Part shown: in pieces, positions 22,738-32,344 of the stretch
Numbering within the stretch: position 1 is the stretch's first letter
Layout: each line of letters starts with the position of its first letter
Assembly (NCBI GenBank): GCA_016748015.1
Contig: JAAOMT010000213.1
Span: 26,466-90,465, forward strand
Reading direction: 5' to 3'
Length of the DNA: 64,000 nt
DNA from: Geosiphon pyriformis
Taxonomy: Eukaryota > Glomeromycota > Glomeromycetes > Archaeosporales > Geosiphonaceae
Notes under the pieces: model-generated
Told to the model about the DNA's origin: nothing
What the model saw: only the letters and a program-made list of their open reading frames with translations
Database searches by the model: none
Position numbers and translations under genes: made by a program

Positions 22738-24480
22738 ATAACAATGTTATGTAGTTGTTGGCTAAATGGAAACATTTGAAATCTGAAGTGGTTAATGCAT
22801 ATCTGATGACTCTCCCAAAGAATAAGCTTATTGCAAAATTACTCAGTATTAAGAAAGAGTACAGATCAACACTGTGTGCCAGAATCAGATTACAACAGCA
22901 GAGACAGATAGTGGATAATATTATCAAAAGACAACAAAACTTTGATCTATACAAAGGAATTATGATTAAAAGCATCCTAAACAAAAAAAAACAAAGAATT
23001 ATACTGGACCATGTCATTGAAGAAAGTAAATTTCATAATGATCCTGATGAGATTAAAAAGCTAGTAAACAAAAAAGCCCAAGGATGAACTAGGACAAGAA
23101 TTCTTGAGCCTGACCTATGGAAAAGTTGGGAACACAGATTTAAGCCGATTGGGAGCATTCTAGATCATGCCTTTGACGGTATGATGGCTGAAATAACAAA
23201 TGAGGAATTTGAAGACATATTAAACCACACACCCCATAACAAAGCTCCTGGCCCATCAGACATTCAAGCTGAGCTGTGGAAAAAGGCTGGGCCTAATACC
23301 AAGTCTAAACTGAGAACATTGCTCAATTCTTGCATTAAAGCAGCCAACATGCCTGAGGAGTGGAGAGTAGCACAGGTTATACTGATTCCAAAGCCAAAAG
23401 AATGAGGTGGCAATATTAACATCACCAGGCTGATCACACTCATTGAAAGCACTAGAAAGATCTTAACAAAGATTCTAACTGCAAGAATTTCAAAAGCATG
23501 TGAACTCCACAATGTCCTAAAAGGTTACAATACCTCAGTATTAAAGAATACTTCTATAGCAGTGCCAATTTATGTGATTAATGTTGTTGCTAAGCATGCA
23601 AGAGAATTTGGTAATGAGGCCTGGTTTACATTCTAGGATATGAAGAAGGCATATAATTCAGTGGAATAGAAATCCATAGAAGCTGCATTGAAGAGAATCA
23701 AGATGAACAATAGGTTTACTGAGCTGTTTGGCTTAATACACAACAATAAAAACAATCAAACTATAACTAAATTTGGGTTAAGTGACAAATATCAAGTGCA
23801 AGATGGACTGGATTAGAGAAAAACAAGCTTACCCATCATGTGGAGGATTTTCTATGACCCCTTACTGTGTGAAGTAAAACAAGCCAATTATAGTCAAAGA
23901 TACAAACTGACAGCTGGTTGGAAAAAGTGGGACAATCAACCTGAAACACAATCCCTGTCAGTGTCAGTGAATCACTTAGCCTTTGTCAATGACACAATGT
24001 AGATAGCCAACTCAAGACAGGGAATGCAGAGTATTTTGGACACAGCTAGCTCCTTTTTTAGAATGGTAGATATTGAGATCAATTTAGATAAGACTGAAAC
24101 AATGGTGATCAGACCCTCTAAAGAGAAATCATTGATGGTTGAGCCACTAAAATTTGGGCTAAACAAACAGATCTTGAAATTGCTGGATCTATCTACATGT
24201 ACCCAATATTTGGGGGTATGGGTCAAAGCAGATGGAAAAAATGAAATTGTTCTAAAAATAATAGGATCTGACATTGAAACAGTATGTGCAGTAATCAGAA
24301 AAAAACACATTACTGAGAAACAGACCATTTACATTTTTAATTTTTAATTTTTTTTTTGTTAACGTGTAGCCACACCAATCATTTATTAGTTATTTTACAG
24401 TAATGTGGCAGTTTCATAAAACCAGCTTATCCAATAATACATATTACAAGATGTGGCTAACCACAAGTAGAAAGCCCTAA

Positions 24481-24647
24481 CTACACACTAGTACTACCTT
24501 TGCTACCTAATGTATTAAACATATCTAATTTATACATCTTACCCATAATACATACAAGTTCATGACTATTCTTAACAAGACTGCTCATCCATAACTCCAT
24601 CATTGCATCAAATGTATCATTATAGACTGAAAAATCTTTAACATTAC

Positions 24648-24725
<78 letters not shown>

Positions 24726-24996
24726 TCATTTCTTCATCATCAGATATGTTATAGTGTACCTTCCCACTCCTCAACTTGAGGGCCCCCACTTTCTTTTGCA
24801 GCACAGAAGCCACAACACAAACAGCCTCAATTTGGTTTCCTAATCCAATCACACTTTCCTTCATTGCCTTTGCCACAACTGGTGGAGNNNNNNNNNNNNN
24901 NNNNNNNATCGGACTTGATATTAGAGGATTGAACCTCCCATAACTCCATCATTGCATCAAATGTATCATCGTAGACCAAAAAATCTTTAACATTAC

Positions 24997-25074
<78 letters not shown>

Positions 25075-27100
25075 TCATTTCTTCATCATCAGATATGTTA
25101 TAGTGTACCTTCCCACTCCTCAACTTGAGGGCCCCCACTTTCTTTTGCAGCACAGAAGCCACAACACAAACAGCCTCAATTTGGTTTCCTAATCCAATCA
25201 CACTTTCCTTCATTGCCTTTGCCACAACTGGTGGAGTAGACAACAACATAGTAACCAATGCAACCAAAGAACCCACAGACTCCACTATAGATTTGATCAA
25301 CAAAGACAGTTCACTAAGTTGGGTTTCCAGAGAAGCCAATCTAGCATTAACAGCAACATCTGAACCAGAGAAGGCAATTGGCAACATTAGCACCACAACT
25401 TTAGGGGAGGTACTGAAAGCCAGACCTGTATTAGCAGCCACAGCAACAGGAGGAACCACAGAAGTGGTGGCTTTGGTATAGGATTTAGCTCCAACGAGGG
25501 ATGACTTGAAAATAATGGGACCACCAGCAGAATTAGAAGAGAGTTTGGAAGGGAGAAGTGGCAACACCTTGCAGTCCACAGCCAAATGATCTAAACTTTG
25601 ACATCTATAGCAGCGACAACATCCAGGAGTTTCCCACCAGATGCGGCAGTCACGTAAGGTACTGGTTTTTGAAACAGCAGCATTTAAAGATTCTAAAGAA
25701 TCAAAGATCACCACAGCAAAGCATTGACATCGATAGGAATCAGGGGAGTGGGGAATGAAACACGTACGGCCACCAACTTGGGAGACCAGATTACTTATTT
25801 CAAATGCAGTGCAGCCAAATGAAAGATTAACCAGCTTAGCTTTAAAAGCATCTCTTGAGGAGATAACCTCCTTTTGGTTGGCAATGGGAAGAATCCTAAC
25901 ATTATATTTTCTGACCAAGACAGACCAGTTAGAGAGAGCAGCAGCAGCAGAAGAAATGTCCTTAAAGTTGACCACAGCATATTGCCATAAGCCAGCAGGC
26001 TTCAACTTAACAGAAGTGACAACACCAAAAATGCCAAGAGCAGATTTAATGTCATCAGAAGAGGTACCCAAAGGTACATCATGCAGTGCAACTAACAAGG
26101 AAGAAGAAAAAACAGAGGCCACACCAGAAGACCGTGCAATCTTAAGAGTGGTCAAAAACACTTCATCACTGATGGCCACTTTGGTGGCACCATTTAGACA
26201 CTCCTGAGATGCAAATTCCACACAAAACAACTTAACAGCATCTTGTGAAACTGATTTAAGCCCAATACAACCAGGCAGTAACTGAAACAAAGAACCAAGC
26301 AGGGCCATTTTGATCTTAAATGTAGCACCAGGTACAAGATTGGAGGCCACCCAACCAGAGAACCTTTGATATCCACTCACATTCACCCAAACACCAGCAT
26401 CAGATGCACCAGAAACTGGGGGGGGAACAGTTGATTCCATTTCCATCTGATCAGCCCAATCTTTGAGATCATCTGGACTGATGAACTGTTTTGCTACTGG
26501 GATTGGCGATGATCTGCTGGAGAGTACCACATTAGGCAACACAGCCAGTGGTTGATCTTGGCTCATCTTGGGAGATGTGCTGCTGCTGTTGCCATCCATA
26601 TTAGGAATAGGGCTGGCTGCTGCTGTGGAAATCTTACTGAAGATCTCATCTGGAACCACAAAGGGGTTCAGTGTGACCATAGCAGTTGTGACTGCCTGCT
26701 ACTGTTTTTTGAAATTTTTCGTTTTTGTGGCCATTTGTGAAGCAGTAGTAGTGGAAGTAGTAGGGAGAGTGGTGAGAGCAGGAAAGACCAACTTGTTGAC
26801 TGGTCTGTTATTAAAAATCTTTGGGCTCTTTGAAGTGGTAGAGACAACACTGGGACTAACCCGAGTGTGCCTTTTTGAAGGGACTTTGACTGAAGAAGAA
26901 CTTCCAGCCAAAGAAGAAGAAAATGAACCAGAAGCCAATAAAGGCAGCTTATTACTATTATTTTTCAAAGGAAATGTAGCCAGAACGTTTTGTCTAGCTG
27001 CTTCAATAACAGAGAGACCCTCTTGTGTTAAAACTTTATTAGTTACTATAGGAAAAATAATGTTTACAACTTTTTTACTCTTAGCTCTATTTGTGGTCAT
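24481..27100 (-). pseudogene. ORF1 of half-LINE A5 (best preserved family A protein)
   Basis: From ATG 27098-27100 ('MTTNRAKSKK') to TAG at 24481. One TAG at 26699-26701 splits it; after that 26680-24827 stays open for 617 codons, starting 'MVTLNPFVV'. Order: Ser/Thr/Pro-rich basic N-terminus, 'DLKDWADQMEMES', RRM-like domain ('ALHDVPLGTSSDDIKSALGI..VKLKPAGLWQYAVV', about residues 340-400 of the whole), a second small domain, CCHC knuckle 'CYRCQSLDHLAVDC' (near 25590), an Ala/Val-rich region, and an Asp tract of about 25 residues. The C-terminus 'MGKMYKLDMFNTLGSKGST' is conserved. The role inferred is RNA packaging and RNP formation. The 20-N gap falls in the duplicated C-terminal part. Confidence 0.8.
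24589..25236. repeat. 299 bp tandem duplication around a 20-N gap
   Basis: 24589-24887 and 24938-25236 have the same length and nearly the same sequence, each with a long ATC tract (about 24650-24725 and 24998-25073). The Ns (24888-24907) sit right at the junction. Other family A copies have one copy of this segment with a far shorter Asp tract. An assembly artefact (allelic or paralogous ends placed side by side) is more likely than a real duplication. Confidence 0.8.
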
Positions 27101-29336
27101 GAAATTTAGGAGAGAAAGAGTTCATTTACATTTTTAACAGTGTTCTCAGTCCAGCAATTGAATTCTGATCTCAATTGACTCATATTCCAATTAGCTGGGC
27201 TAGAAAATAGACCTCAAGAATTTTGGCCACTGTAAAGAAAAAGGCTAAACTTTCAGTAAATTTCCCAGCCAGCACTATGCATTACTCATCCTTGTATAAC
27301 CTGTTCAAAATTGATGACATACAAGCAAAAAGCAAGATCACAGATTTGTTGGTTAGATTGAACAGTGCTGATATTGCTGGAATGGCTACCAAAATCAGAT
27401 TAGCCAACTTACAGGCACAAAGATGGCTCATAGTGTACTGGAATACCTCACTAATGAACAATCTGGGCCAGGTATTAATCTAATAGCTAATATTATGCAG
27501 ATAATAGAGGAAAGAGGCATCTCATTCAGGAGCAATGGTAACACACATGGGATACCTGATTCATCAAGGACACAGGCATATCTTATTGAGACTATTATAT
27601 CTTTAGGTACAGCATACACTAAAGTTAGAAGCTTCCTAAGGAAGGAGAACATTTTGTACTTGCATCAAATACAGAACAAAGATGAGACATTAATAACATG
27701 GAGGAACTTCACAAGGAAGTACAGACAAAGTGATAGTGATAGAATTCCCAGATGGTTTAAGGTTTTGGAATCTACAATCATCATGGATGAGTACAGGAAC
27801 ATTGATGTAGCACAATGCAAAGTATTGGGGATGCACAAACTGACTAACCAAATACCAGATGATTTTGAAACAATGCAAAGAGATACCATTTATATCCATA
27901 TTCCTGACATGTTACTGTCACAATGGAGGGGGGTATGAGAGAAGTTAAGATTCAGAAAGGAATTAGAAATATCAACAGATGGCTCAATGGTAGATGCTGG
28001 CTCTGAGAATACAAGGAAAGGAGCTGCTTTCATAACACATGGAATAGAGACTGAATTTGGTTTAGCAGTTGATCAAACATTATCATCAACAAAAACAGAG
28101 ACAAAGGCTGTGTTATTGGCTTTGGAAGCAGTACCTTACAAATGCAAGCTAACCATAAACACAGATAGTCAAGCTGTAATATCAATGGCTCAGAAATGGT
28201 TGTCTAAAGATGTACCCTTGTCTGTTAAAAATCAGCTTAAAACTTTAAACTGGCACACATGGAATGCTATTAGAGCAATTATAAGTGAAAAGAAGATTGA
28301 TCTTACCATAAACAAAGTGGCTGCTCATACTGGTATATTGGAAAATAAGAAGGCTAACAAACTAGCCAAAGAATCTACCACTCTTGACACTATAAGATGG
28401 ATTTATGATGCTAAGGAGGCTGCATATATTTCCTTTTGCAGAGAAATTGAATTGGATTTAAATATTAGACATTTTCTGAGCAAACAGACTAGTCTTCAAG
28501 CAGCTTTGAATTAGATAGGCAACAACAAAGTCTAAGAGACATTAGCGTCTTTAGACCAAGACATAAATTGGATGTGCACAACCAAGATCTGGAACTGGGA
28601 TGGAAAAATGTCATCAGGATTCACCTCAGCTGGTTCATCAGCTATGCATACATTTCTTATGAAATCGTTTTACAACATGCTGCCAACAGCAGAGGTGCTA
28701 TACAACTGTCATCCTCTTGTATACCTAAACAATCTTTGCAAAACATGTCATAGAGAAGTGGAAACCAACCAGCACTTTTAGGAATGCTCTCTGAATACTC
28801 AAGAGGACAAGATGCTAATTAATGACGTAAAAAATAGGTGAATACAGTGCCTATCACAGGCTGTGGGAGGTGGACAAAAAGCCTTGGACAATAACAAGAA
28901 GATTGAGCTGTTCAGTAAATACATCATGTCATCATCCAATATAGAACTGCTATGTAAAAGATTAGTTGACAAGCAATTTGAGAGGATCAATGCTTTTACT
29001 GACATCGACCTAAAGACTAACAATGATATATTAGTAAAGATGTGTAAATGGGCAGTTACTCAGGCAAGAAATAGATTGTGGGGAGAACAGTGCAGATTGC
29101 AAACTGAATGGAAAAAATCCAAGGGTATTAATGGCAGAGTCAAGAGGAACCTGCATGATGGCTCCAACACATGTAACACATCAAGGAATAGTAGTAGGAA
29201 CAGTGGCAAATGCATAGTGAGGATAGGTAAAGCATTCACATGGTGTAATAATATATTGACTAATGTTTTGTGTGGTAAGAATACTTTGTGTAGTAGTGTG
29301 ATACCCCATAAATTTTACAGTTATACTAGCATGTAG

Positions 29337-29457
29337 TTAGGCATAACCACTTAGTGGTTAGCCACATCTTGTAATTTATATTATTGGGTGAGTTGGCTTT
29401 ATGAAAAGGTCATGCTCTGTGAGTATGGCTAAACTAATAAAAGACCAGCGTGGCTAC
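29337..29457 (+). other. LINE family B 3' tail
   Basis: It starts right after the ORF2 stop and contains GTGGTTAGCCACATCTTGTA, TTATTGGGTGAG, TGGCTTTATGAAA and GCGTGGCTAC. These blocks recur in the same order and spacing at the end of every family A copy. It is the likely RT recognition signal. Confidence 0.75.
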
Positions 29458-29720
29458 ACAACTACTTTGTCTTAATGGAATTTTTGGGTAAAAAACAATA
29501 CCCATTAGAATATACTTAACAGCAAAGAAAACATTTGCACAAACAATCAAATTTTTATTTGATTCACCAGAACTAATTATATAAAAGAAATAAAAAAAAT
29601 TTTAACTGTTCCCAAAAAATCATTAGATTTGAAGAAAAAGAAATTGTGATCTATAACATGTACACTGATTTATTAGCTAGACACTTTAAAAAAACAAAAA
29701 CAATACAGAAAACCTTAGTT
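29458..29720 (+). pseudogene. Ty3/gypsy copy C2 continued: integrase N-terminus
   Basis: Resumes the C2 element after B3 ('LMEFLGKKQY', 'LHKQSNFYLIHQN', 'RFEEKEIVIYNMYTDLLARHF'), the region leading into the HHCC zinc domain. It is cut at about 29720 by half-LINE A6. The frame is open only in short pieces. Confidence 0.75.
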
Positions 29721-29856
29721 CACTATTTTTATTTTTATTTTTTTTTGTTAACATGTAGTCATGCCAGTCATTTATTAGTTATGACTACAGTAAAGTGGCA
29801 ATAATACAAAATCACAAGATGCGGCCAACCACAAGTGGAAAGCCCTAACTACACAC
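29721..29856 (-). mobile_element. Half-LINE family A copy A6, tail only
   Basis: A 5'-truncated insertion: poly(A) (T-run with interspersed A at 29725-29745) and the shared 3' tail, ending at the ORF1 stop region. It is immediately followed by the poly(T) of A7. Confidence 0.75.
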
Positions 29857-31047
29857 TTTTTTTTTTGTTAACATGTAGCCACACCAATTATTTATTAGTT
29901 AAGCCACAGTAATGTGGTGGTTTCACAAAGCCAGCTCATTCAATAATACAAAAATCACAAGATGCAGCTAACCACAAGCAGAAAGCCCTAACTACATGCT
30001 AGTACTACCTTTGCTACCTAATGTATTAAACATATCTAATTTATACATCTTACCCATAATGCTAATAAGCTCATAACTATTCTTAACCATACCACTCATC
30101 CACTTAGCAGTCTAATCAAAACTGGATTTGATTCTGGAAGGCTAATCTTCCCATAAGTGCATCATAACATCAAAGGTATTATCATAAACTGAAAAGTCTT
30201 TATCTTCATCATCATTATCATCAACATCATCAACCATGTTGTTAACATGATCCATTTTTCAAGTAGACCCGTTTACATATTGTCTCAAGACATGTTAATC
30301 TTTTTTGCATTATGGTGACAACAGCAGTCAAGCCTTTATTTTGCTTAGCCAATCCATTCACACATTCCTTAACTAACACATCCATGGCAGATAGAGTAGA
30401 CAGCAATTTGGTAACCAATGCAACCAGAACACTAACAGGTTCAACTAAAGATTTTATTAACACAGATAGTTCATTAAGATGGAATTCAAGAAAAGCCAAC
30501 CTAGATTCAACAGCAGAATTGGGAACAGAAGGGACAGCAGACAACATGGGTGTTGCAGTTTTGGGAAGACCACCAAGATCCAAGTCTATATTAGCAGCAG
30601 CAGCACCAGGAGGAACCACAAAAGCAACAGCCTTGACATAAGATTTAGATTCAACAACTGAAGGTTTGAAATTTTTGGGGCCACCAAAGGTGTTGGAAGG
30701 GAGTTTAGGTGAGAGAGGAGGCAACTTCTTGCAGTTCACAGCCAAATGATTTAAGTCTTGACACCTGTAGCAGCAGTGACACCCAAGAGTTTTTCACCAG
30801 ATGCAACAACTACACAAGGTACCAGTTTTTGACACAACAACATTCAGAGATTCCAAAGAATCAAAGGTAACCACAGCAAAGCATTGACATTAATAAGATT
30901 CAGGGAAGCGAGAAATGAAACATGTATGGCCACCAACTTGGGAGACCAAGTTACTTATCTCAAAGGCAGTATAGCTAACTAGAAGATTGACCAACTTAGC
31001 TTTGAATGCATCTCTTGAGGAGATAATCTTCTTTTGGTTGGTGATAG
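29857..31047 (-). mobile_element. Half-LINE family A copy A7, 3' half
   Basis: Minus-strand sense: part of the RRM-adjacent region, CCHC knuckle, C-terminal half of ORF1, tail and poly(A). It is cut at 31047 by the C3 LTR, inside the codons just after 'VRILxIxNQKK'. It belongs to the 'AVNCKK..NTFGGPKNFKP' subfamily (with A2, A9 and A11). Confidence 0.8.
29992..31047 (-). pseudogene. ORF1 of half-LINE A7, C-terminal half
   Basis: The longest open piece is 30242-30745 (167 codons), running from 'MAVNCKKLPPLSPKLPSN' just after the CCHC knuckle through the Ala/Val-rich segment to 'LTCLETICKRV'. The knuckle (C-Y-R-C-x4-H) lies just upstream, in frame with it but beyond a stop. The acidic tail (30195-30240) and the conserved C-terminus follow in other frames. 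The N-terminal half is absent. It shows what subfamily II ORF1 looked like around the zinc finger. Confidence 0.75.
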
Positions 31048-31676
31048 TGTTACGGGTTGGAGTAACAAGCTAACGGATAGCAAAAGAGAACAGAATTGTA
31101 GGGTGATGGAAATAATCAAAGAGGAATTCAACTTTAAAGAGTGAATTGAATGAGTATGGATTCAATGTGTGAGATCAGTCTCATAAAATATCTCAGTCAC
31201 TATTCTTTTCAAAGGTAACTGGGAAATCTGAAGGTAGAGGAATAGTCCGTACTGTCAACAATTGATCACCACTGGTATAATTCTATGCCTTACATCAGCA
31301 CTCTTAGAATTCAATATCAGATATCAACTTGTGCTTTTCAGTCACATTTATTCAAATAATCTTCAAATGCTACAATTATATACGTCAAGAAAAAGCCAAC
31401 AAGTAATCTTTTATCTTTAAAATGTTCAGATACTTGAAGGTAGGGAAAGGGAAATTAGTGATAAAAGAAGGATTGAGATGAAAGTTGTTATTTTATTTAT
31501 TCTTGATTATTCAGATGCTTGTTATTACATGCTTTTCTATAGCTAAGAGATTCATTGCTTATATAGCTATCAAAAGTGGTCAATGATCACTTTCTAAAAA
31601 TAGTGTGGCTAATCATATGACATCAGTGGCTAATACATGTAATAATTAATAAGAAGTATAGGTCTCAACCATAACA
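31048..31676 (-). repeat. C3 3' LTR
   Basis: TGTTATGG..CCCGTAACA in sense. One U3 12 bp unit only, then TATATAAGCAATGA (near 31555). The ORF3 stop lies 29-31 bp inside its 5' end. Confidence 0.9.
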
Positions 31677-32302
31677 TCATCCTCTCCAAAGAGATTGAGC
31701 TCCAGTGAAATCAAGCTATTTATAGTGTAATCTATTTGAAGAGTTTTATCTAACTCAAAGCTAACTAATTTATTGAAGTCTTTTGTAGATAGGGTGTATA
31801 ATACTTGAGGCAAAATGAGTTTTGTATCCAAGAGACCAAATCTTTGTATTAGAGTTTTGGCTCTTCTAGCAATGGTTAAAACTCTTGGAACATCTAATTG
31901 TATAATGCCCAAAATTTCTGCCTGTATCTTTGAAGTTGTTTTCTTCATGAGCTTTATGTCATCTATAATTTCACCAAAGTGACCATAGAGCTCTAATTGT
32001 CTTCCATATGACAAGTTTTTGTCTATAGATAAGATTTCTTTAATTGTTTTTCCAAGTGTGGTGGAGGGTATGAGTATTGCTGCTGTTATATTTTCTAGCA
32101 GATATTTATTCATTTTGTTACCAATTCTTTCTCTTCTGGTAGTTGTTTTCTTTGGTCTAATAACAGTATGTGTTCCACTGCTATCAGTTATTGTGGTCTG
32201 TTTTCTAATAGTCAAAGTAGCATTTAGATAGTTTTTAATCCAATACTCATGGAGAGCATAGAAGACATTTTGAATGTTTTGATCCAGAAAATAATTGTTT
32301 AT
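31646..32302 (-). CDS. C3 ORF3, extra protein between integrase and 3' LTR
   Basis: Function unknown. Open for 190 codons (31646-32215); the homologous reading extends to about 32302, where C1 and C5 have an ATG ('MNNYFLDQNIQN') that here is ATA, and a 1-nt insertion shifts the frame just upstream. It has a basic Thr/Arg-rich N-terminal part ('RPKKTTTRRERIGNK') and then a mostly helical-looking body ('NLSYGRQLELYG', 'LTIARRAKTLIQRFGLLD', 'LPQVLYTLSTKDFNKLV'). No signal peptide, membrane segment or Cys pattern is visible, so an envelope protein is unlikely. The last eight residues and stop are encoded by the LTR. C5 carries a close homologue, so it belongs to the element. Confidence 0.65.
   Translation of the reverse strand: MNNYFLDQNIQNVFYALHEYWIKNYLNATLTIRKQTTITDSSGTHTVIRPKKTTTRRERIGNKMNKYLLENITAAILIPSTTLGKTIKEILSIDKNLSYGRQLELYGHFGEIIDDIKLMKKTTSKIQAEILGIIQLDVPRVLTIARRAKTLIQRFGLLDTKLILPQVLYTLSTKDFNKLVSFELDKTLQIDYTINSLISLELNLFGEDDVMVETYTSY
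31677..31687 (-). promoter_or_regulatory. C3 polypurine tract
   Basis: GGAGAGGATGA directly against the 3' LTR (sense strand); the same sequence abuts the C5 3' LTR at 46192-46202. It would prime plus-strand synthesis. It is also coding: it encodes G-E-D-D of ORF3. Confidence 0.75.
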
Positions 32303-32344
32303 GTCAATTTGAAGATACCTCTGTTTTGAAAATAGTGCATTTAT

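Larger units (their letters stand above)
24341..27122 (-). mobile_element. Half-LINE family A copy A5, full length
   Basis: Flanked by a perfect 15 bp TSD CATTTACATTTTTAA (24326-24340 and 27123-27137) inside LINE B3 ORF2; the empty site is present in B4 near 54065. The minus-strand sense starts at AACTCTTTCTCTCC, has ATG 22-23 nt later, ORF1, the shared LINE tail and poly(A) (T-run at 24341-24357). It encodes no endonuclease or RT, so the insertion, with its LINE-type TSD, must have used an enzyme supplied in trans. It contains a 20-N gap and a 299 bp duplication that may be an assembly error. Confidence 0.92.
20082..29336 (+). pseudogene. LINE B3 ORF2: AP-endonuclease, RT, RNase H, C-terminal zinc finger
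   Basis: ORF2 nicks target DNA and copies RNA at the nick. ATG 20082 overlaps the ORF1 stop (ATGTGTAG). Endonuclease motifs: 'VNVKGLN', 'METKLTP', 'GDLNED', 'RRLDYVFTDA', 'STDHRAVV' (20082-21904, split by a solo LTR). RT: 'MPEEWRVAQVILIPKPKE', 'DMKKAYNSVE', and a catalytic box F-V-N-D at 23982-23993, where B4 has F-V-D-D; this is a CpG transition. RNase H: 'STDGS', 'TETKAVLLALEAV', 'NTDSQAVI', final 'KKANKLAK' with Asn in place of Asp. The C-terminal finger C-x2-C-x8-H lies near 28736. The end is T-S-M-stop at 29334. Stops, guests and two dead active sites make it inactive. Confidence 0.85.
17683..29457 (+). mobile_element. LINE family B copy B3, full length with three nested insertions
   Basis: A two-ORF non-LTR retrotransposon bounded by a 12 bp TSD. 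Without its guests it is about 7.4 kb. Guests: a family D solo LTR (20488-21340), a family C solo LTR (22072-22737) and a complete half-LINE A5 (24341-27122), each with its own TSD. Architecture (ORF1 with CCHC; ORF2 with AP-endonuclease, RT, RNase H and a CCHC-type C-terminal finger) resembles RNase H-bearing LINE clades such as I or Tad. Exact clade assignment needs a tree. Unlike family A it ends in ..GCGTGGCTAC with no poly(A). Confidence 0.9.

Noticed and set aside
24827-24907. Extension of the A5 protein through the N-run as a genuine C-terminus
   Set aside because: The 617-codon frame ends only because it crosses the 20-N gap into a duplicated segment; the true end by homology is the TAG at 24481.
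26568-27137. 189-codon hydrophobic ORF on the plus strand (and similar ones at 39591-40232, 59283-59861)
   Set aside because: Exact antisense of the family A ORF1 N-terminus; the hydrophobic pattern comes from Lys/Ser/Thr codons read backwards, and it recurs only where ORF1 is present.
31646-32215. Envelope gene for ORF3
   Set aside because: No signal peptide, transmembrane segment, Cys pattern or furin-like site is visible; position alone is not enough.
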